A stretch of 64,000 nt of DNA, taken from Erwinia aphidicola (GTDB taxonomy: Bacteria > Pseudomonadota > Gammaproteobacteria > Enterobacterales > Enterobacteriaceae). Within the stretch, counting starts at the first letter, position 1, and every line of letters begins with the position of its first letter. The translations under genes were made by a program, and so were the position numbers. Location: positions 124,001 to 188,000 of the forward strand of contig NZ_JAMKCQ010000001.1 in NCBI RefSeq assembly GCF_024169515.1, written 5' to 3'. Under the pieces are notes generated by a model. It saw only the letters and a program-made list of their open reading frames with translations, did no database searches and had not been told where the DNA came from. Shown piece by piece: positions 30,079 to 38,767 of this stretch.

Positions 30079-30279
30079 TCAGCGTTTCGATTTGAGTTCA
30101 GGTTTGGCAGAGAGGTCGGGGCCAAGGAAAGGCTCCAGCGATCCATACTCGAGCAGGATTTGGCGTATCCTCGCACTGCTTTCCAGAAACATCTGGTCCA
30201 TCGCTGCGCCGATCGCTTCCCGCCGCTTTGAGGTGGCTATGATGCTCATATCCATAGCACTACTTTTTTTCAATGACAT
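30079..30279 (-). CDS. Small hypothetical protein, coupled to upstream ORF
   Basis: A 66-residue, Lys/Arg-rich helical-looking protein (KRREAIGAAMDQMFLESSARIRQILLEYG). I do not recognise a family. The ATG at 30279 has an excellent AGGAGG site and overlaps the end of the upstream ORF by 20 bp in another frame, which indicates coupled translation. A longer in-frame start at 30333 has no ribosome site. Together the two genes look like a small two-gene unit. Confidence 0.6.
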   Translation of the reverse strand: MSLKKSSAMDMSIIATSKRREAIGAAMDQMFLESSARIRQILLEYGSLEPFLGPDLSAKPELKSKR

Positions 30280-30745
30280 ATACTGCCTCCTGCAACCACG
30301 TCTGATTATAGATAAATCCTTTTTCAGCGGCATGACGCCGCAGCAATCTATCGTACATTTTCCCTAATGCCGGATGGATTGGCATAGCCAGAAGAGAGGC
30401 TACAAGCTGATGCTGAAGAAAACTCTCCACCGCCTGGCCGACCCCTTCTGCCAAAAACCGTATCAACTCACTGTAGCTAAATGCCATACGGCGGTCGACT
30501 CTGTAGCGGGCACCAGGTTCCGACGAGAATAGCGCGTCATATGGATAAAAATCAACCAACCAACAGCAATTCTGTAGGTAATAACCAGACCAGTAACAAC
30601 CAAAGCAGTTATGGATCATCGTTGGTAATCTTTTTATCTCAACAACATATTCATTGTTTCTACCCCCTGACTTTTTAACCGAAACCAGATAACTCAGCGC
30701 GTTGGCTAATAGCGGTGATGAGAACGCCTTAACAGTAATATCCAT
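30260..30745 (-). CDS. Hypothetical protein, first of a two-gene accessory unit
   Basis: A 161-residue protein that I cannot assign. It has a Cys/aromatic-rich segment (NCFGCYWSGYYLQNCC, about residues 46-61) and a helical C-terminal half. The ATG at 30745 follows AAGGAGAGG; a GTG two codons earlier is less likely. The same frame stays open upstream towards the gyrA terminator without any ATG, GTG or TTG, so a 5'-truncated older gene is possible. It is absent from the E. coli gyrA neighbourhood. The coupled second gene suggests a functional pair, such as toxin-antitoxin or effector-immunity, but nothing in the sequence proves it. Confidence 0.6.
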   Translation of the reverse strand: MDITVKAFSSPLLANALSYLVSVKKSGGRNNEYVVEIKRLPTMIHNCFGCYWSGYYLQNCCWLVDFYPYDALFSSEPGARYRVDRRMAFSYSELIRFLAEGVGQAVESFLQHQLVASLLAMPIHPALGKMYDRLLRRHAAEKGFIYNQTWLQEAVYVIEKK

Positions 30746-30852
30746 GGCCACCTCTCCTTTTGGGTACCCGCGGGTTGTATCACTCTCTGCTCTGCTGGTC
30801 AGATTTGGCGCTGCATCCTGCGTAGCGTCTTCCAGATCCCCAGATTTCAGGC

Positions 30853-30885
30853 AAAAAAAAGCCGGTTCAGCTGAACCGGCTTTTT
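30853..30885. terminator. gyrA bidirectional terminator
   Basis: The perfect 20-bp palindrome GCCGGTTCAGCTGAACCGGC (30861-30880) is flanked by eight A on the left and five T on the right, starting 22 bp after the gyrA stop. The symmetry should stop transcription from both sides. Confidence 0.92.
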
Positions 30886-30901
30886 CATCAGGGCTTAACG
30901 A

Positions 30902-33538
30902 TTACTCGTCGTCGGCCTCTGGCGCTTCATCGTCATTGTCGACTTCAGGTGCGATATCATCATCGCCTTCCGCCACGCTGCCGTCGATAGCATCGAGCTC
31001 TTCTTCCGCTACCGGCTCGGCCACGCGCTGCAGGCCAACCACGTTTTCATCTTCCGCGGTACGGATCAGGATCACACCCTGGGTGTTACGCCCGACCACA
31101 CTCACTTCAGAAACGCGGGTACGCACCAGCGTACCGGCATCGGTGATCATCATGATCTGATCGCTGTCGACCACCTGTACCGCACCGATAACCGGTCCGT
31201 TACGCTCGGTGACTTTAATCGAGATCACCCCCTGAGTCGCACGCGACTTGGTCGGGTATTCGCTGTTGGCGGTACGCTTACCGTAACCGTTCTGCGTCAC
31301 CGTCAGGATGGCGCCGTCATCACGCGGCACAATCAGGGAAACCACGCGGTCACCTTCTGCCAGCTTGATACCGCGCACGCCTGAGGCGGTACGGCCCATG
31401 GCACGCACAGCGCTTTCAGCGAAGCGCACCACTTTACCGGCGGCAGAGAACAGCATGGTTTCATCCGTGCCGTTAGTCAGGGCCACGCCGATCAGTTCGT
31501 CGTCGTCACGCAGGTTGACGGCAATAATACCGGCGCTGCGCGGACGGCTGAACTCGGTCAGCGCGGTTTTCTTCACGGTACCGCTGGCGGTCGCCATAAA
31601 GATGTTCCAGCCCTCGGCGTATTCACGCACCGGCAGGATCGCGGTAATACGTTCATTCGCTTCCAGCGGCAGCAGGTTGACGATTGGACGCCCACGCGCA
31701 CCGCGGCTCGCTTCCGGCAGCTGGTAGACCTTCATCCAGTAGAGACGACCACGGCTTGAGAAGCAGAGGATGGTGTCATGGGTGTTGGCCACCAGCAGGC
31801 GGTCAATAAAGTCTTCTTCTTTAATACGCGCTGCCGATTTACCCTTACCGCCGCGGCGCTGCGCTTCGTAATCAGTCAGTGGCTGATACTTCACGTAGCC
31901 CTGGTGCGACAGGGTCACCACAACGTCTTCCTGGTTGATCAGGTCTTCGATGTTGATATCGGCGCTGTTGGCGGTGATCTCGGTACGACGCGCGTCGCCG
32001 AACTGATCGCGGATCAGCTCCAGCTCTTCACGGATCACTTCCATCAGGCGCTCTGAACTGCCCAGAATGCGCAGCAGCTCGGCAATCTGCGCCAGCAGAT
32101 CTTTATACTCGTCGAGCAGTTTTTCATGCTCAAGGCCGGTCAGTTTCTGCAGGCGTAAATCCAGGATAGCCTGCGCCTGCTGCTCGGTCAGGTAGTACTG
32201 GCCGTCACGAATACCGTACTGCTCTTCCAGCCACTCAGGGCGGGCGGCGTTGTCACCGGCACGTTCCAGCATCGCAGAAACGTTGCCCAGCAGCCATGGA
32301 CGGGCAATCAGGCCCGCTTTTGCTTCGGCTGGGGTCGCAGCCTGGCGGATCAGCTCGATAATCGGATCGATGTTTGCCAAGGCCACGGCCAGTGCTTCAA
32401 GGATATGAGCACGGTCGCGCGCTTTGCGCAGTTCGAAGATGGTACGGCGGGTGATCACTTCACGACGGTGACGCACGAAGGCTTCCAGAATATCCTTCAG
32501 CGGCATAATCTTCGGCTGGCCCTGATGCAGTGCCACCATGTTGATGCCGAAAGAGGTTTGCAGCTGCGTCAGCGAGTAGAGGTTGTTTAACACCACTTCG
32601 CCCACGGCATCGCGCTTCACTTCGATGACGATGCGCATACCGTCTTTGTCAGACTCATCGCGCAGGGCGCTGATGCCTTCCAGACGCTTCTCTTTCACCA
32701 GCTCGGCGATTTTCTCGATCAGGCGCGCTTTGTTCACCTGATAAGGAATTTCATGCACGATGATAGTTTCACGGCCGGTCTTGGCATCCACTTCCACTTC
32801 GCCACGGGCGCGGATGTAAATTTTGCCGCGACCGGTACGATAAGCTTCTTCGATGCCGCGACGACCGTTGATGATAGCAGCGGTGGGGAAGTCCGGGCCT
32901 GGGATGTGCTCCATCAGGCCTTCAACGGTGATGTTCTCATCGTCGATATACGCCAGACAGCCGTTGATCACTTCGGTCAGGTTGTGCGGCGGAATGTTGG
33001 TCGCCATACCGACTGCAATCCCCGAAGCACCGTTAACCAGCAGGTTAGGTACGCGGGTTGGCATCACTTCTGGGATCTGCTCGGTGCCGTCGTAGTTTGG
33101 CACAAAGTCGACGGTCTCTTTTTCAAGATCCGCCAGCAGTTCGTGAGCAATTTTGGACATGCGCACTTCGGTATAACGCATCGCCGCAGCCGAGTCGCCG
33201 TCGACGGAACCGAAGTTACCCTGGCCATCGACCAGCATGTAGCGCAGCGAGAATGGCTGCGCCATACGCACGATGGTGTCGTACACGGCGGTATCACCAT
33301 GCGGGTGATATTTACCGATGACGTCGCCGACAACACGGGCGGATTTTTTATAGGCTTTGTTCCAGTCGTTACCGAGCACGTTCATAGCGTAAAGCACACG
33401 GCGGTGAACCGGCTTTAAACCATCACGGACATCTGGCAGCGCACGGCCAACGATGACCGACATTGCATAATCCAGATAAGAGTTCTTTAGCTCTTCTTCG
33501 ATATTGACCGGTGTAATTTCGCGGGCGAGGTCGCTCAT
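30902..33538 (-). CDS. gyrA: DNA gyrase subunit A
   Basis: An 878-residue breakage-reunion subunit of gyrase, acting as A2B2 to introduce negative supercoils. The winged-helix region holds the catalytic Y122 (MRYTEVRM). The GyrA box QRRGGKG and beta-propeller repeats of the C-terminal domain are visible, followed by a very acidic tail. The start at 33538 ([10 protein letters not shown]) matches E. coli; a longer frame from 33574 was rejected. The quinolone-determining region reads [12 protein letters not shown], i.e. Thr at 83 and Asp at 87. Several enterobacteria naturally have Thr83, so this alone does not show resistance. Divergent from ubiG across 192 bp. Confidence 0.98.
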   Translation of the reverse strand: MSDLAREITPVNIEEELKNSYLDYAMSVIVGRALPDVRDGLKPVHRRVLYAMNVLGNDWNKAYKKSARVVGDVIGKYHPHGDTAVYDTIVRMAQPFSLRYMLVDGQGNFGSVDGDSAAAMRYTEVRMSKIAHELLADLEKETVDFVPNYDGTEQIPEVMPTRVPNLLVNGASGIAVGMATNIPPHNLTEVINGCLAYIDDENITVEGLMEHIPGPDFPTAAIINGRRGIEEAYRTGRGKIYIRARGEVEVDAKTGRETIIVHEIPYQVNKARLIEKIAELVKEKRLEGISALRDESDKDGMRIVIEVKRDAVGEVVLNNLYSLTQLQTSFGINMVALHQGQPKIMPLKDILEAFVRHRREVITRRTIFELRKARDRAHILEALAVALANIDPIIELIRQAATPAEAKAGLIARPWLLGNVSAMLERAGDNAARPEWLEEQYGIRDGQYYLTEQQAQAILDLRLQKLTGLEHEKLLDEYKDLLAQIAELLRILGSSERLMEVIREELELIRDQFGDARRTEITANSADINIEDLINQEDVVVTLSHQGYVKYQPLTDYEAQRRGGKGKSAARIKEEDFIDRLLVANTHDTILCFSSRGRLYWMKVYQLPEASRGARGRPIVNLLPLEANERITAILPVREYAEGWNIFMATASGTVKKTALTEFSRPRSAGIIAVNLRDDDELIGVALTNGTDETMLFSAAGKVVRFAESAVRAMGRTASGVRGIKLAEGDRVVSLIVPRDDGAILTVTQNGYGKRTANSEYPTKSRATQGVISIKVTERNGPVIGAVQVVDSDQIMMITDAGTLVRTRVSEVSVVGRNTQGVILIRTAEDENVVGLQRVAEPVAEEELDAIDGSVAEGDDDIAPEVDNDDEAPEADDE

Positions 33539-33730
33539 GGACGCGCTTTCCTTCTGTCTTATTCCCGGATTCAAAGGTGCGAAAGTATATCACATCGCGG
33601 GCATGTGTTGAATGGAAAGCATCGCTTTGGCCGCTTTATTGCATTCTGTTTTTAGCGCAGGCAACAACCCTGGCTGTCAGGGGCGGGAAACTTGTATACT
33701 GCGGCAAACTTTGGCCGGAGTCATACCCCA

Positions 33731-34459
33731 ATGAAAGCAGAACAAAACGCGGGCGCGCAGAACGTAGATCGCGGCGAGATCGCCAAATTTGAAGCAGTAG
33801 CAACACGCTGGTGGGACCTGGATGGCGAATTTAAGCCGCTGCACCGGATCAACCCCCTGCGCCTCGGCTGGATTGCTCAGCACTGCGACGGGCTGTTTGG
33901 TAAAAAGATCCTCGACGTCGGCTGCGGCGGCGGCATCCTGGCGGAGAGCATGGCACGTGAAGGTGCTAACGTCACCGGGCTGGACATGGGCGCGGAGCCG
34001 TTACAGGTCGCCCGTCTGCACGCGCTGGAAAGCGGTGTAACCATTGATTACGTGCAGCAAACGGTTGAAGAGCACGCCGAACAGTTCGCCGGGCAGTATG
34101 ACGTGGTGACCTGTATGGAGATGCTGGAGCACGTGCCGGACCCGCGCTCTGTGGTTCACGCCTGCGCCAGGCTGGTGAAACCCGGCGGCGAAGTGTTCTT
34201 CTCTACGCTGAACCGCAACAGCAAAGCCTGGCTGATGGCGATTATCGGCGCTGAGTACGTGCTGCGCATGGTGCCGCGCGGAACGCACGACATCAAAAAA
34301 TTCATCCGCCCCGGCGAACTGCTGAACTGGGTTGACGAAACCCCACTGCGCGAGCGCCATATCATTGGCCTGCACTACAACCCGCTGACCAACCACTTCA
34401 AGCTGGCCCCTGGCGTTGATGTGAACTACATGGTTCACACGCACCGCGCAATTGACTGA
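33731..34459 (+). CDS. ubiG: Ubiquinone biosynthesis O-methyltransferase UbiG
   Basis: A 242-residue SAM-dependent methyltransferase that performs both O-methylations in ubiquinone synthesis. Motif I is [12 protein letters not shown] (about 61-72), followed by VTGLDMG and [15 protein letters not shown]; the C-terminal [13 protein letters not shown] segment is typical of UbiG. The ATG at 33731 gives the E. coli-like N-terminus; an upstream TTG/CTG-type extension has no support. Divergent from gyrA, as in E. coli. Confidence 0.97.
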   Translation: MKAEQNAGAQNVDRGEIAKFEAVATRWWDLDGEFKPLHRINPLRLGWIAQHCDGLFGKKILDVGCGGGILAESMAREGANVTGLDMGAEPLQVARLHALESGVTIDYVQQTVEEHAEQFAGQYDVVTCMEMLEHVPDPRSVVHACARLVKPGGEVFFSTLNRNSKAWLMAIIGAEYVLRMVPRGTHDIKKFIRPGELLNWVDETPLRERHIIGLHYNPLTNHFKLAPGVDVNYMVHTHRAID

Positions 34460-34467
34460 CCCATCAG

Positions 34468-34503
34468 GGGGTGGATACCACTCCACCCCTGCCAGATCTT
34501 TTT
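34468..34503 (+). terminator. Probable ubiG terminator
   Basis: The arms GGGGTGGA (34468-34475) and TCCACCCC (34482-34489) form a strong hairpin shortly after the ubiG stop. The T run (about 34499-34503) is 9-10 bases beyond the stem, so termination may be less than fully efficient. Confidence 0.6.
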
Positions 34504-34780
34504 CGTCTTACAACTGTCATCACGGCTGAGTTAGGGTTACCCCATCACGACAATTATTGCTGTGAGGCGTCTCAATACGCCGCATTTTTCAGCAAAGAAA
34601 TTCAGGAAATATCGGGGATGAACAAGAAACCCGCGCTCGATCAAATTTCTAAAAAATTTCTCAAACCATTGACATCGACTGTGGGCCTTGAGAAACGTGG
34701 ACTTAGGAAAAATACCCACCCTGCGACAGTAGTTTCACCTGAAAATCAAGCCTTGTTAAGCACGCGGAAATTACTAGAAT

Positions 34781-34796
34781 ACTCACCATATTGTTA
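34781..34796. promoter_or_regulatory. NrdR box 1 (weaker) upstream of nrdA
   Basis: ACTCACCATATTGTTA is an imperfect match to the NrdR palindrome (about 11 of 16). It starts exactly 32 bp before the stronger box. NrdR boxes are known to occur in pairs about three helical turns apart, which supports the assignment. Confidence 0.55.
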
Positions 34797-34812
34797 GTCA
34801 GTCTTCCCTCAC

Positions 34813-34828
34813 CCCCTATATATAGTGT
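34813..34828. promoter_or_regulatory. NrdR box 2 upstream of nrdA
   Basis: CCCCTATATATAGTGT matches the NrdR consensus ACACWATATWTWGTGT closely. NrdR represses ribonucleotide reductase genes when dATP is abundant. It abuts the DnaA box at 34829. Confidence 0.8.
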
Positions 34829-34837
34829 TTATCCACA
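34829..34837 (+). promoter_or_regulatory. DnaA box (perfect) in nrdA promoter
   Basis: TTATCCACA is the consensus high-affinity DnaA site. The E. coli nrdAB promoter is also DnaA-controlled, linking dNTP synthesis to replication initiation. Confidence 0.8.
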
Positions 34838-34859
34838 GAGTTACTCACAACGAGCAAGC

Positions 34860-34868
34860 TGTGTATAA
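34860..34868 (-). promoter_or_regulatory. Second DnaA-like box in nrdA promoter
   Basis: TGTGTATAA on the plus strand is TTATACACA on the minus strand, one mismatch from consensus. It is inverted relative to the box at 34829, 38 bp before the nrdA start. Confidence 0.6.
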
Positions 34869-34906
34869 ACGTGGGGATTATTTGTTAAGGACAGGTAAAA
34901 CGCGAC

Positions 34907-37192
34907 ATGAATCAGAGTCTGCTTGTAACCAAACGCGACGGCCGCACCGAACGCATCGATCTCGATAAAATCCACCGTGTTCTCGACTGGGCTGCCGAAG
35001 GTCTGCAAAACGTCTCCGTTTCGCAGGTTGAACTGCGTTCACACATCCAGTTCTACGAAGGTATTCGCACCTCCGACATTCATGAAACGGTGATCAAGTC
35101 TGCCGCTGACCTGATCTCGCGTGATGCACCTGATTACCAGTACATGGCCGCCCGCCTGGCCATCTTCCACCTGCGTAAAAAAGCCTACGGCCAGTTCGAG
35201 CCGCCGAAGCTGATCGAGCAGGTCAAACGCATGGTCGATATGGGCAAATATGACCCTCACCTGCTGGAAGATTACAGCGCGGAAGAGTTCGAGCAGATGG
35301 ACGGCTTTATCGACCACTGGCGCGACATGAACTTCTCCTATGCGGCAGTCAAGCAGCTGGAAGGTAAATACCTGGTGCAGAACCGCGTCAGCGGTGAGAT
35401 CTACGAGAGCGCGCAGTTCCTGTATATCCTCGTGGCCGCCTGCCTGTTCTCTGGCTACCCGCGTGAAACCCGTCTTGATTACGTCAAGCGTTTCTACGAT
35501 GCGATCTCCACCTTTAAGATTTCGCTGCCGACGCCAATTATGTCCGGCGTGCGCACCCCGACGCGCCAGTTCAGCTCCTGCGTACTGATTGAGTGCGGCG
35601 ACAGCCTTGATTCCATTAACGCCACCTCCAGCGCGATTGTGAAGTACGTTTCTCAGCGTGCCGGTATTGGCATTAACGCCGGTCGCATCCGTGCGCTGGG
35701 CAGCCCGATCCGCGGCGGTGAAGCATTCCACACCGGCTGCATTCCGTTCTATAAGCACTTCCAGACCGCGGTGAAGTCCTGCTCTCAGGGCGGCGTGCGC
35801 GGCGGTGCAGCGACCCTGTTCTACCCAATGTGGCATCTGGAAGTGGAAAGCCTGCTGGTGCTGAAGAACAACCGCGGCGTTGAAGGCAACCGCGTGCGTC
35901 ATATGGACTACGGCGTGCAGCTGAACAAGCTGATGTATCAGCGCCTGCTGAAGGGTGAAGAAATTACTCTGTTCAGCCCGTCCGACGTGCCTGGCCTGTA
36001 TGACGCGTTCTTCGCCGATCAGGATGAGTTTGAGCGCCTGTACACCAAATACGAGAAAGACGACAGCATCCGCAAGCAGCGCGTGAAGGCGGTGGATCTG
36101 TTCTCGCTGATGATGCAGGAACGCGCCTCTACCGGCCGTATCTACATTCAGAACGTTGACCACTGCAACACCCACAGCCCGTTTGACCCGGCAATCGCGC
36201 CAGTGCGCCAGTCTAACCTGTGCCTGGAGATCGCACTGCCGACCAAACCGCTGCTGGATGTTAACGACGAAAATGGCGAAATCGCGCTCTGTACGCTGTC
36301 GGCGTTTAACCTCGGCGCGATTGAGAGCCTGGACGATCTGCAGGAGCTGGCAACCCTGGCGGTGCGTGCGCTGGATGCCCTGCTCGACTACCAGGACTAC
36401 CCAATCCCGGCCGCGCAGCGTGGCGCAATGGGCCGCCGTACTCTGGGTATTGGCGTGATCAACTACGCTTACTACCTGGCGAAGAACGGCGTGCGTTACT
36501 CCGACGGCAGCGCTAATGTCCTGACGCACCAGACCTTTGAAGCCATTCAGTACTGGTTGCTGAAAGCCTCTAACGATCTGGCTATCGAACAGGGTGCCTG
36601 CCCGTGGTTTAACGAAACCACCTATGCGCAGGGTATTATGCCGATCGACACCTATAAGAAGGACCTGGATGCGATCTGTGATACGCCGCTGCTGCTGGAC
36701 TGGGAAGCGCTGCGTGAATCGGTGAAAACCCACGGCCTGCGCAACTCTACGCTCTCTGCCCTGATGCCGTCTGAGACCTCTTCCCAGATCTCGAACGCCA
36801 CCAACGGTATTGAACCACCGCGCGGTCATATCAGCATTAAAGCGTCGAAAGACGGCATTCTGCGTCAGGTGGTGCCAGAGTATGAGCGCCTGAAAGATAA
36901 CTACGAACTGCTGTGGGATATGCCAAATAACGACGGTTACCTGCAGCTGGTCGGCCTGATGCAGAAATTTATCGACCAGGCAATTTCATCCAACACCAAC
37001 TACGACCCGACGCGCTTCGCCAACGGTAAGGTGCCGATGAAGCAGCTGCTGAAAGACCTGCTGACTGCCTATAAGTTTGGCGTGAAAACGCTTTACTACC
37101 AAAACACCCGTGACGGTGCGGAAGATACGCAGGAAGATCTGGCGCCATCGATTCAGGATGACGGCTGTGAAAGCGGCGCCTGCAAAATCTGA
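34907..37192 (+). CDS. nrdA: Ribonucleoside-diphosphate reductase class Ia, alpha subunit
   Basis: A 761-residue large subunit that reduces NDPs to dNDPs. The N-terminal ATP-cone (VTKRDGRTERIDLDKIHRVL) senses ATP/dATP. Active-site residues fall at E. coli positions: C225 (FSSC), the thiyl C439 (SNLCLE) with E441, and C462 (ALC). The C-terminal relay cysteines are in CESGACKI. The start follows AAGGACAGG. The upstream region of about 450 bp carries NrdR and DnaA sites and no convincing gene. It forms an operon with nrdB and yfaE, interrupted by palindromic repeats in the 91-bp gap. Confidence 0.98.
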   Translation: MNQSLLVTKRDGRTERIDLDKIHRVLDWAAEGLQNVSVSQVELRSHIQFYEGIRTSDIHETVIKSAADLISRDAPDYQYMAARLAIFHLRKKAYGQFEPPKLIEQVKRMVDMGKYDPHLLEDYSAEEFEQMDGFIDHWRDMNFSYAAVKQLEGKYLVQNRVSGEIYESAQFLYILVAACLFSGYPRETRLDYVKRFYDAISTFKISLPTPIMSGVRTPTRQFSSCVLIECGDSLDSINATSSAIVKYVSQRAGIGINAGRIRALGSPIRGGEAFHTGCIPFYKHFQTAVKSCSQGGVRGGAATLFYPMWHLEVESLLVLKNNRGVEGNRVRHMDYGVQLNKLMYQRLLKGEEITLFSPSDVPGLYDAFFADQDEFERLYTKYEKDDSIRKQRVKAVDLFSLMMQERASTGRIYIQNVDHCNTHSPFDPAIAPVRQSNLCLEIALPTKPLLDVNDENGEIALCTLSAFNLGAIESLDDLQELATLAVRALDALLDYQDYPIPAAQRGAMGRRTLGIGVINYAYYLAKNGVRYSDGSANVLTHQTFEAIQYWLLKASNDLAIEQGACPWFNETTYAQGIMPIDTYKKDLDAICDTPLLLDWEALRESVKTHGLRNSTLSALMPSETSSQISNATNGIEPPRGHISIKASKDGILRQVVPEYERLKDNYELLWDMPNNDGYLQLVGLMQKFIDQAISSNTNYDPTRFANGKVPMKQLLKDLLTAYKFGVKTLYYQNTRDGAEDTQEDLAPSIQDDGCESGACKI

Positions 37193-37199
37193 TAACGGT

Positions 37200-37263
37200 G
37201 GGTCAGGCATGCCTGGCCCCTATGCGCAACATTGACTCTGTAGGGGTCGGGCATGCCCGACCC
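37200..37263. repeat. Two intergenic palindromes between nrdA and nrdB
   Basis: An imperfect palindrome GGGTCAGGCATGCCTGGCCC (37200-37219) and a perfect one, GGGTCGGGCATGCCCGACCC (37244-37263), fill most of the nrdA-nrdB gap. The perfect 20-mer recurs identically at 38684. They could form mRNA hairpins that alter the nrdA:nrdB ratio or message stability. Confidence 0.9.
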
Positions 37264-37283
37264 TGAAGCATTTGGACTGAATC

Positions 37284-38414
37284 ATGGCTTACACCACATT
37301 TTCGCAGAATAAAAATAACCAACTGTTAGAACCGATGTTCTTCGGACAGCCGGTAAACGTGGCGCGTTTCGACCAGCAGAAATATGACATCTTTGAAAAG
37401 CTGATCGAAAAGCAGCTCTCTTTCTTCTGGCGCCCGGAGGAAGTGGACGTCTCGCGCGATCGTATTGACTATCAGGCGCTGCCAGAGCACGAAAAACACA
37501 TCTTTATCAGCAACCTGAAGTATCAGACTCTGCTGGACTCCATTCAGGGACGCAGCCCGAACGTGGCGCTGCTGCCGCTGATCTCGATCCCGGAACTGGA
37601 AACCTGGATTGAAACCTGGGCGTTCTCTGAGACTATCCACTCGCGTTCGTACACCCATATTATTCGTAATATCGTTAACGACCCGGCGCTGGTCTTTGAC
37701 GATATCGTCACCAACGAGCAGATCCTGTCACGCGCCAAAGATATCTCTGGCTACTACGACGATCTGATCGAAATGACCAACTACTGGCATCTGCTGGGTG
37801 AAGGCACGCACCAGGTGGCGGGCAAAACCGTGACCGTCAGCCTGCGCGCGCTGAAAAAGCAGCTCTATATCTGCCTGATGAGCGTCAACGCGCTGGAAGC
37901 GATCCGCTTTTACGTCAGCTTCGCCTGCTCTTTCGCCTTTGCCGAGCGCGAACTGATGGAAGGCAATGCCAAAATCATTAAGCTGATCGCCCGCGATGAA
38001 GCTCTGCACCTGACCGGCACTCAGCATATGCTGAACCTGCTGCGCAGTGGGGAAGACGATCCGGAAATGGCCGAGATTGCTAAAGAGTGCCGTCAGGAGT
38101 GCTACGATCTGTTCGTGCTGGCTGCCGAGCAGGAGAAAGAGTGGGCGGAGTATCTGTTCAGCGGCGGTTCAATGATTGGCCTGAACAAGGATATTCTGTG
38201 GCAGTACATTGAGTACATCACCAACATCCGTATGAACGCTGTTGGTCTGGATCTGCCGTTTAAAACCCGCTCGAACCCGATCCCGTGGATCAACTCGTGG
38301 CTGGTGTCCGATAACGTGCAGGTTGCTCCGCAGGAAGTGGAAGTCAGCTCTTACCTGGTCGGACAGATCGACTCTGAAGTCAACGCCGACGACCTCAGCG
38401 ACTTCGAACTGTAA
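37284..38414 (+). CDS. nrdB: Ribonucleoside-diphosphate reductase class Ia, beta subunit
   Basis: A 376-residue radical-generating subunit, the same length as in E. coli. The di-iron and radical site is visible: the helix [21 protein letters not shown] contains the tyrosyl-radical residue (Y123 counting Met, E. coli Y122) with nearby Glu/His ligands, and the second ligand pair is in [13 protein letters not shown]. The C-terminal tail needed to bind NrdA is present ([11 protein letters not shown]). The next gene, yfaE, begins five bases after the stop and supplies electrons for cofactor assembly. Confidence 0.98.
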   Translation: MAYTTFSQNKNNQLLEPMFFGQPVNVARFDQQKYDIFEKLIEKQLSFFWRPEEVDVSRDRIDYQALPEHEKHIFISNLKYQTLLDSIQGRSPNVALLPLISIPELETWIETWAFSETIHSRSYTHIIRNIVNDPALVFDDIVTNEQILSRAKDISGYYDDLIEMTNYWHLLGEGTHQVAGKTVTVSLRALKKQLYICLMSVNALEAIRFYVSFACSFAFAERELMEGNAKIIKLIARDEALHLTGTQHMLNLLRSGEDDPEMAEIAKECRQECYDLFVLAAEQEKEWAEYLFSGGSMIGLNKDILWQYIEYITNIRMNAVGLDLPFKTRSNPIPWINSWLVSDNVQVAPQEVEVSSYLVGQIDSEVNADDLSDFEL

Positions 38415-38419
38415 TTCTG

Positions 38420-38680
38420 ATGGCACGCTCTACCATTACGCTGCGCACCACCGGTGCGCAGCTTGAATGCCATGATGAACACCCTTCCCTGCTGGCTGCG
38501 CTGGAATCGCACCGCGTCTGCGTGGAGTATCAGTGCCGCGAAGGCTACTGCGGCTCCTGCCGGATGCGCCTGTTGAAAGGGGAAGTGAGCTACAGCGCGA
38601 AACCGCTGGCCTTTGTGCAGCAGGGTGAGATTTTGCCATGCTGCTGTAAGGCCGAGGGTGATATTGAGATCGAGCTGTAG
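38420..38680 (+). CDS. yfaE: 2Fe-2S ferredoxin YfaE, diferric-tyrosyl radical maintenance
   Basis: An 86-residue plant-type ferredoxin. The cluster ligands are C39, C44 and C47 in QCREGYCGSC, with a fourth in the LPCCCKA motif (74-76). In E. coli YfaE delivers electrons to NrdB to build and repair its diferric-tyrosyl radical cofactor. The tight spacing after nrdB shows translational linkage. Confidence 0.95.
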   Translation: MARSTITLRTTGAQLECHDEHPSLLAALESHRVCVEYQCREGYCGSCRMRLLKGEVSYSAKPLAFVQQGEILPCCCKAEGDIEIEL

Positions 38681-38683
38681 AAC

Positions 38684-38748
38684 GGGTCGGGCATGCCCGA
38701 CCCCTACACGATCTGGCGTAGGGGCTGACCTTCTTTTTCGGTCAGCCC
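38684..38748. repeat. Compound palindromic repeat after yfaE
   Basis: The perfect palindrome GGGTCGGGCATGCCCGACCC (38684-38703) is followed by CCTAC...GTAGG and then the hairpin GGGCTGACC-loop-GGTCAGCCC (38722-38748). The same second hairpin closes the array between rcsB and rcsC. It lies between convergent yfaE and yfaY and may end both transcripts. Confidence 0.88.
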
Positions 38749-38767
38749 GTATTGAAACGCCCAAATC

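Noticed and set aside
34471..34797. 108-codon frame between ubiG and nrdA
   Set aside because: It begins inside the ubiG terminator, lacks a ribosome site and runs into the NrdR-box region.
35039..36829. 596-codon antisense frame opposite nrdA
   Set aside because: Shadow of a strongly conserved gene whose residues match E. coli NrdA throughout.
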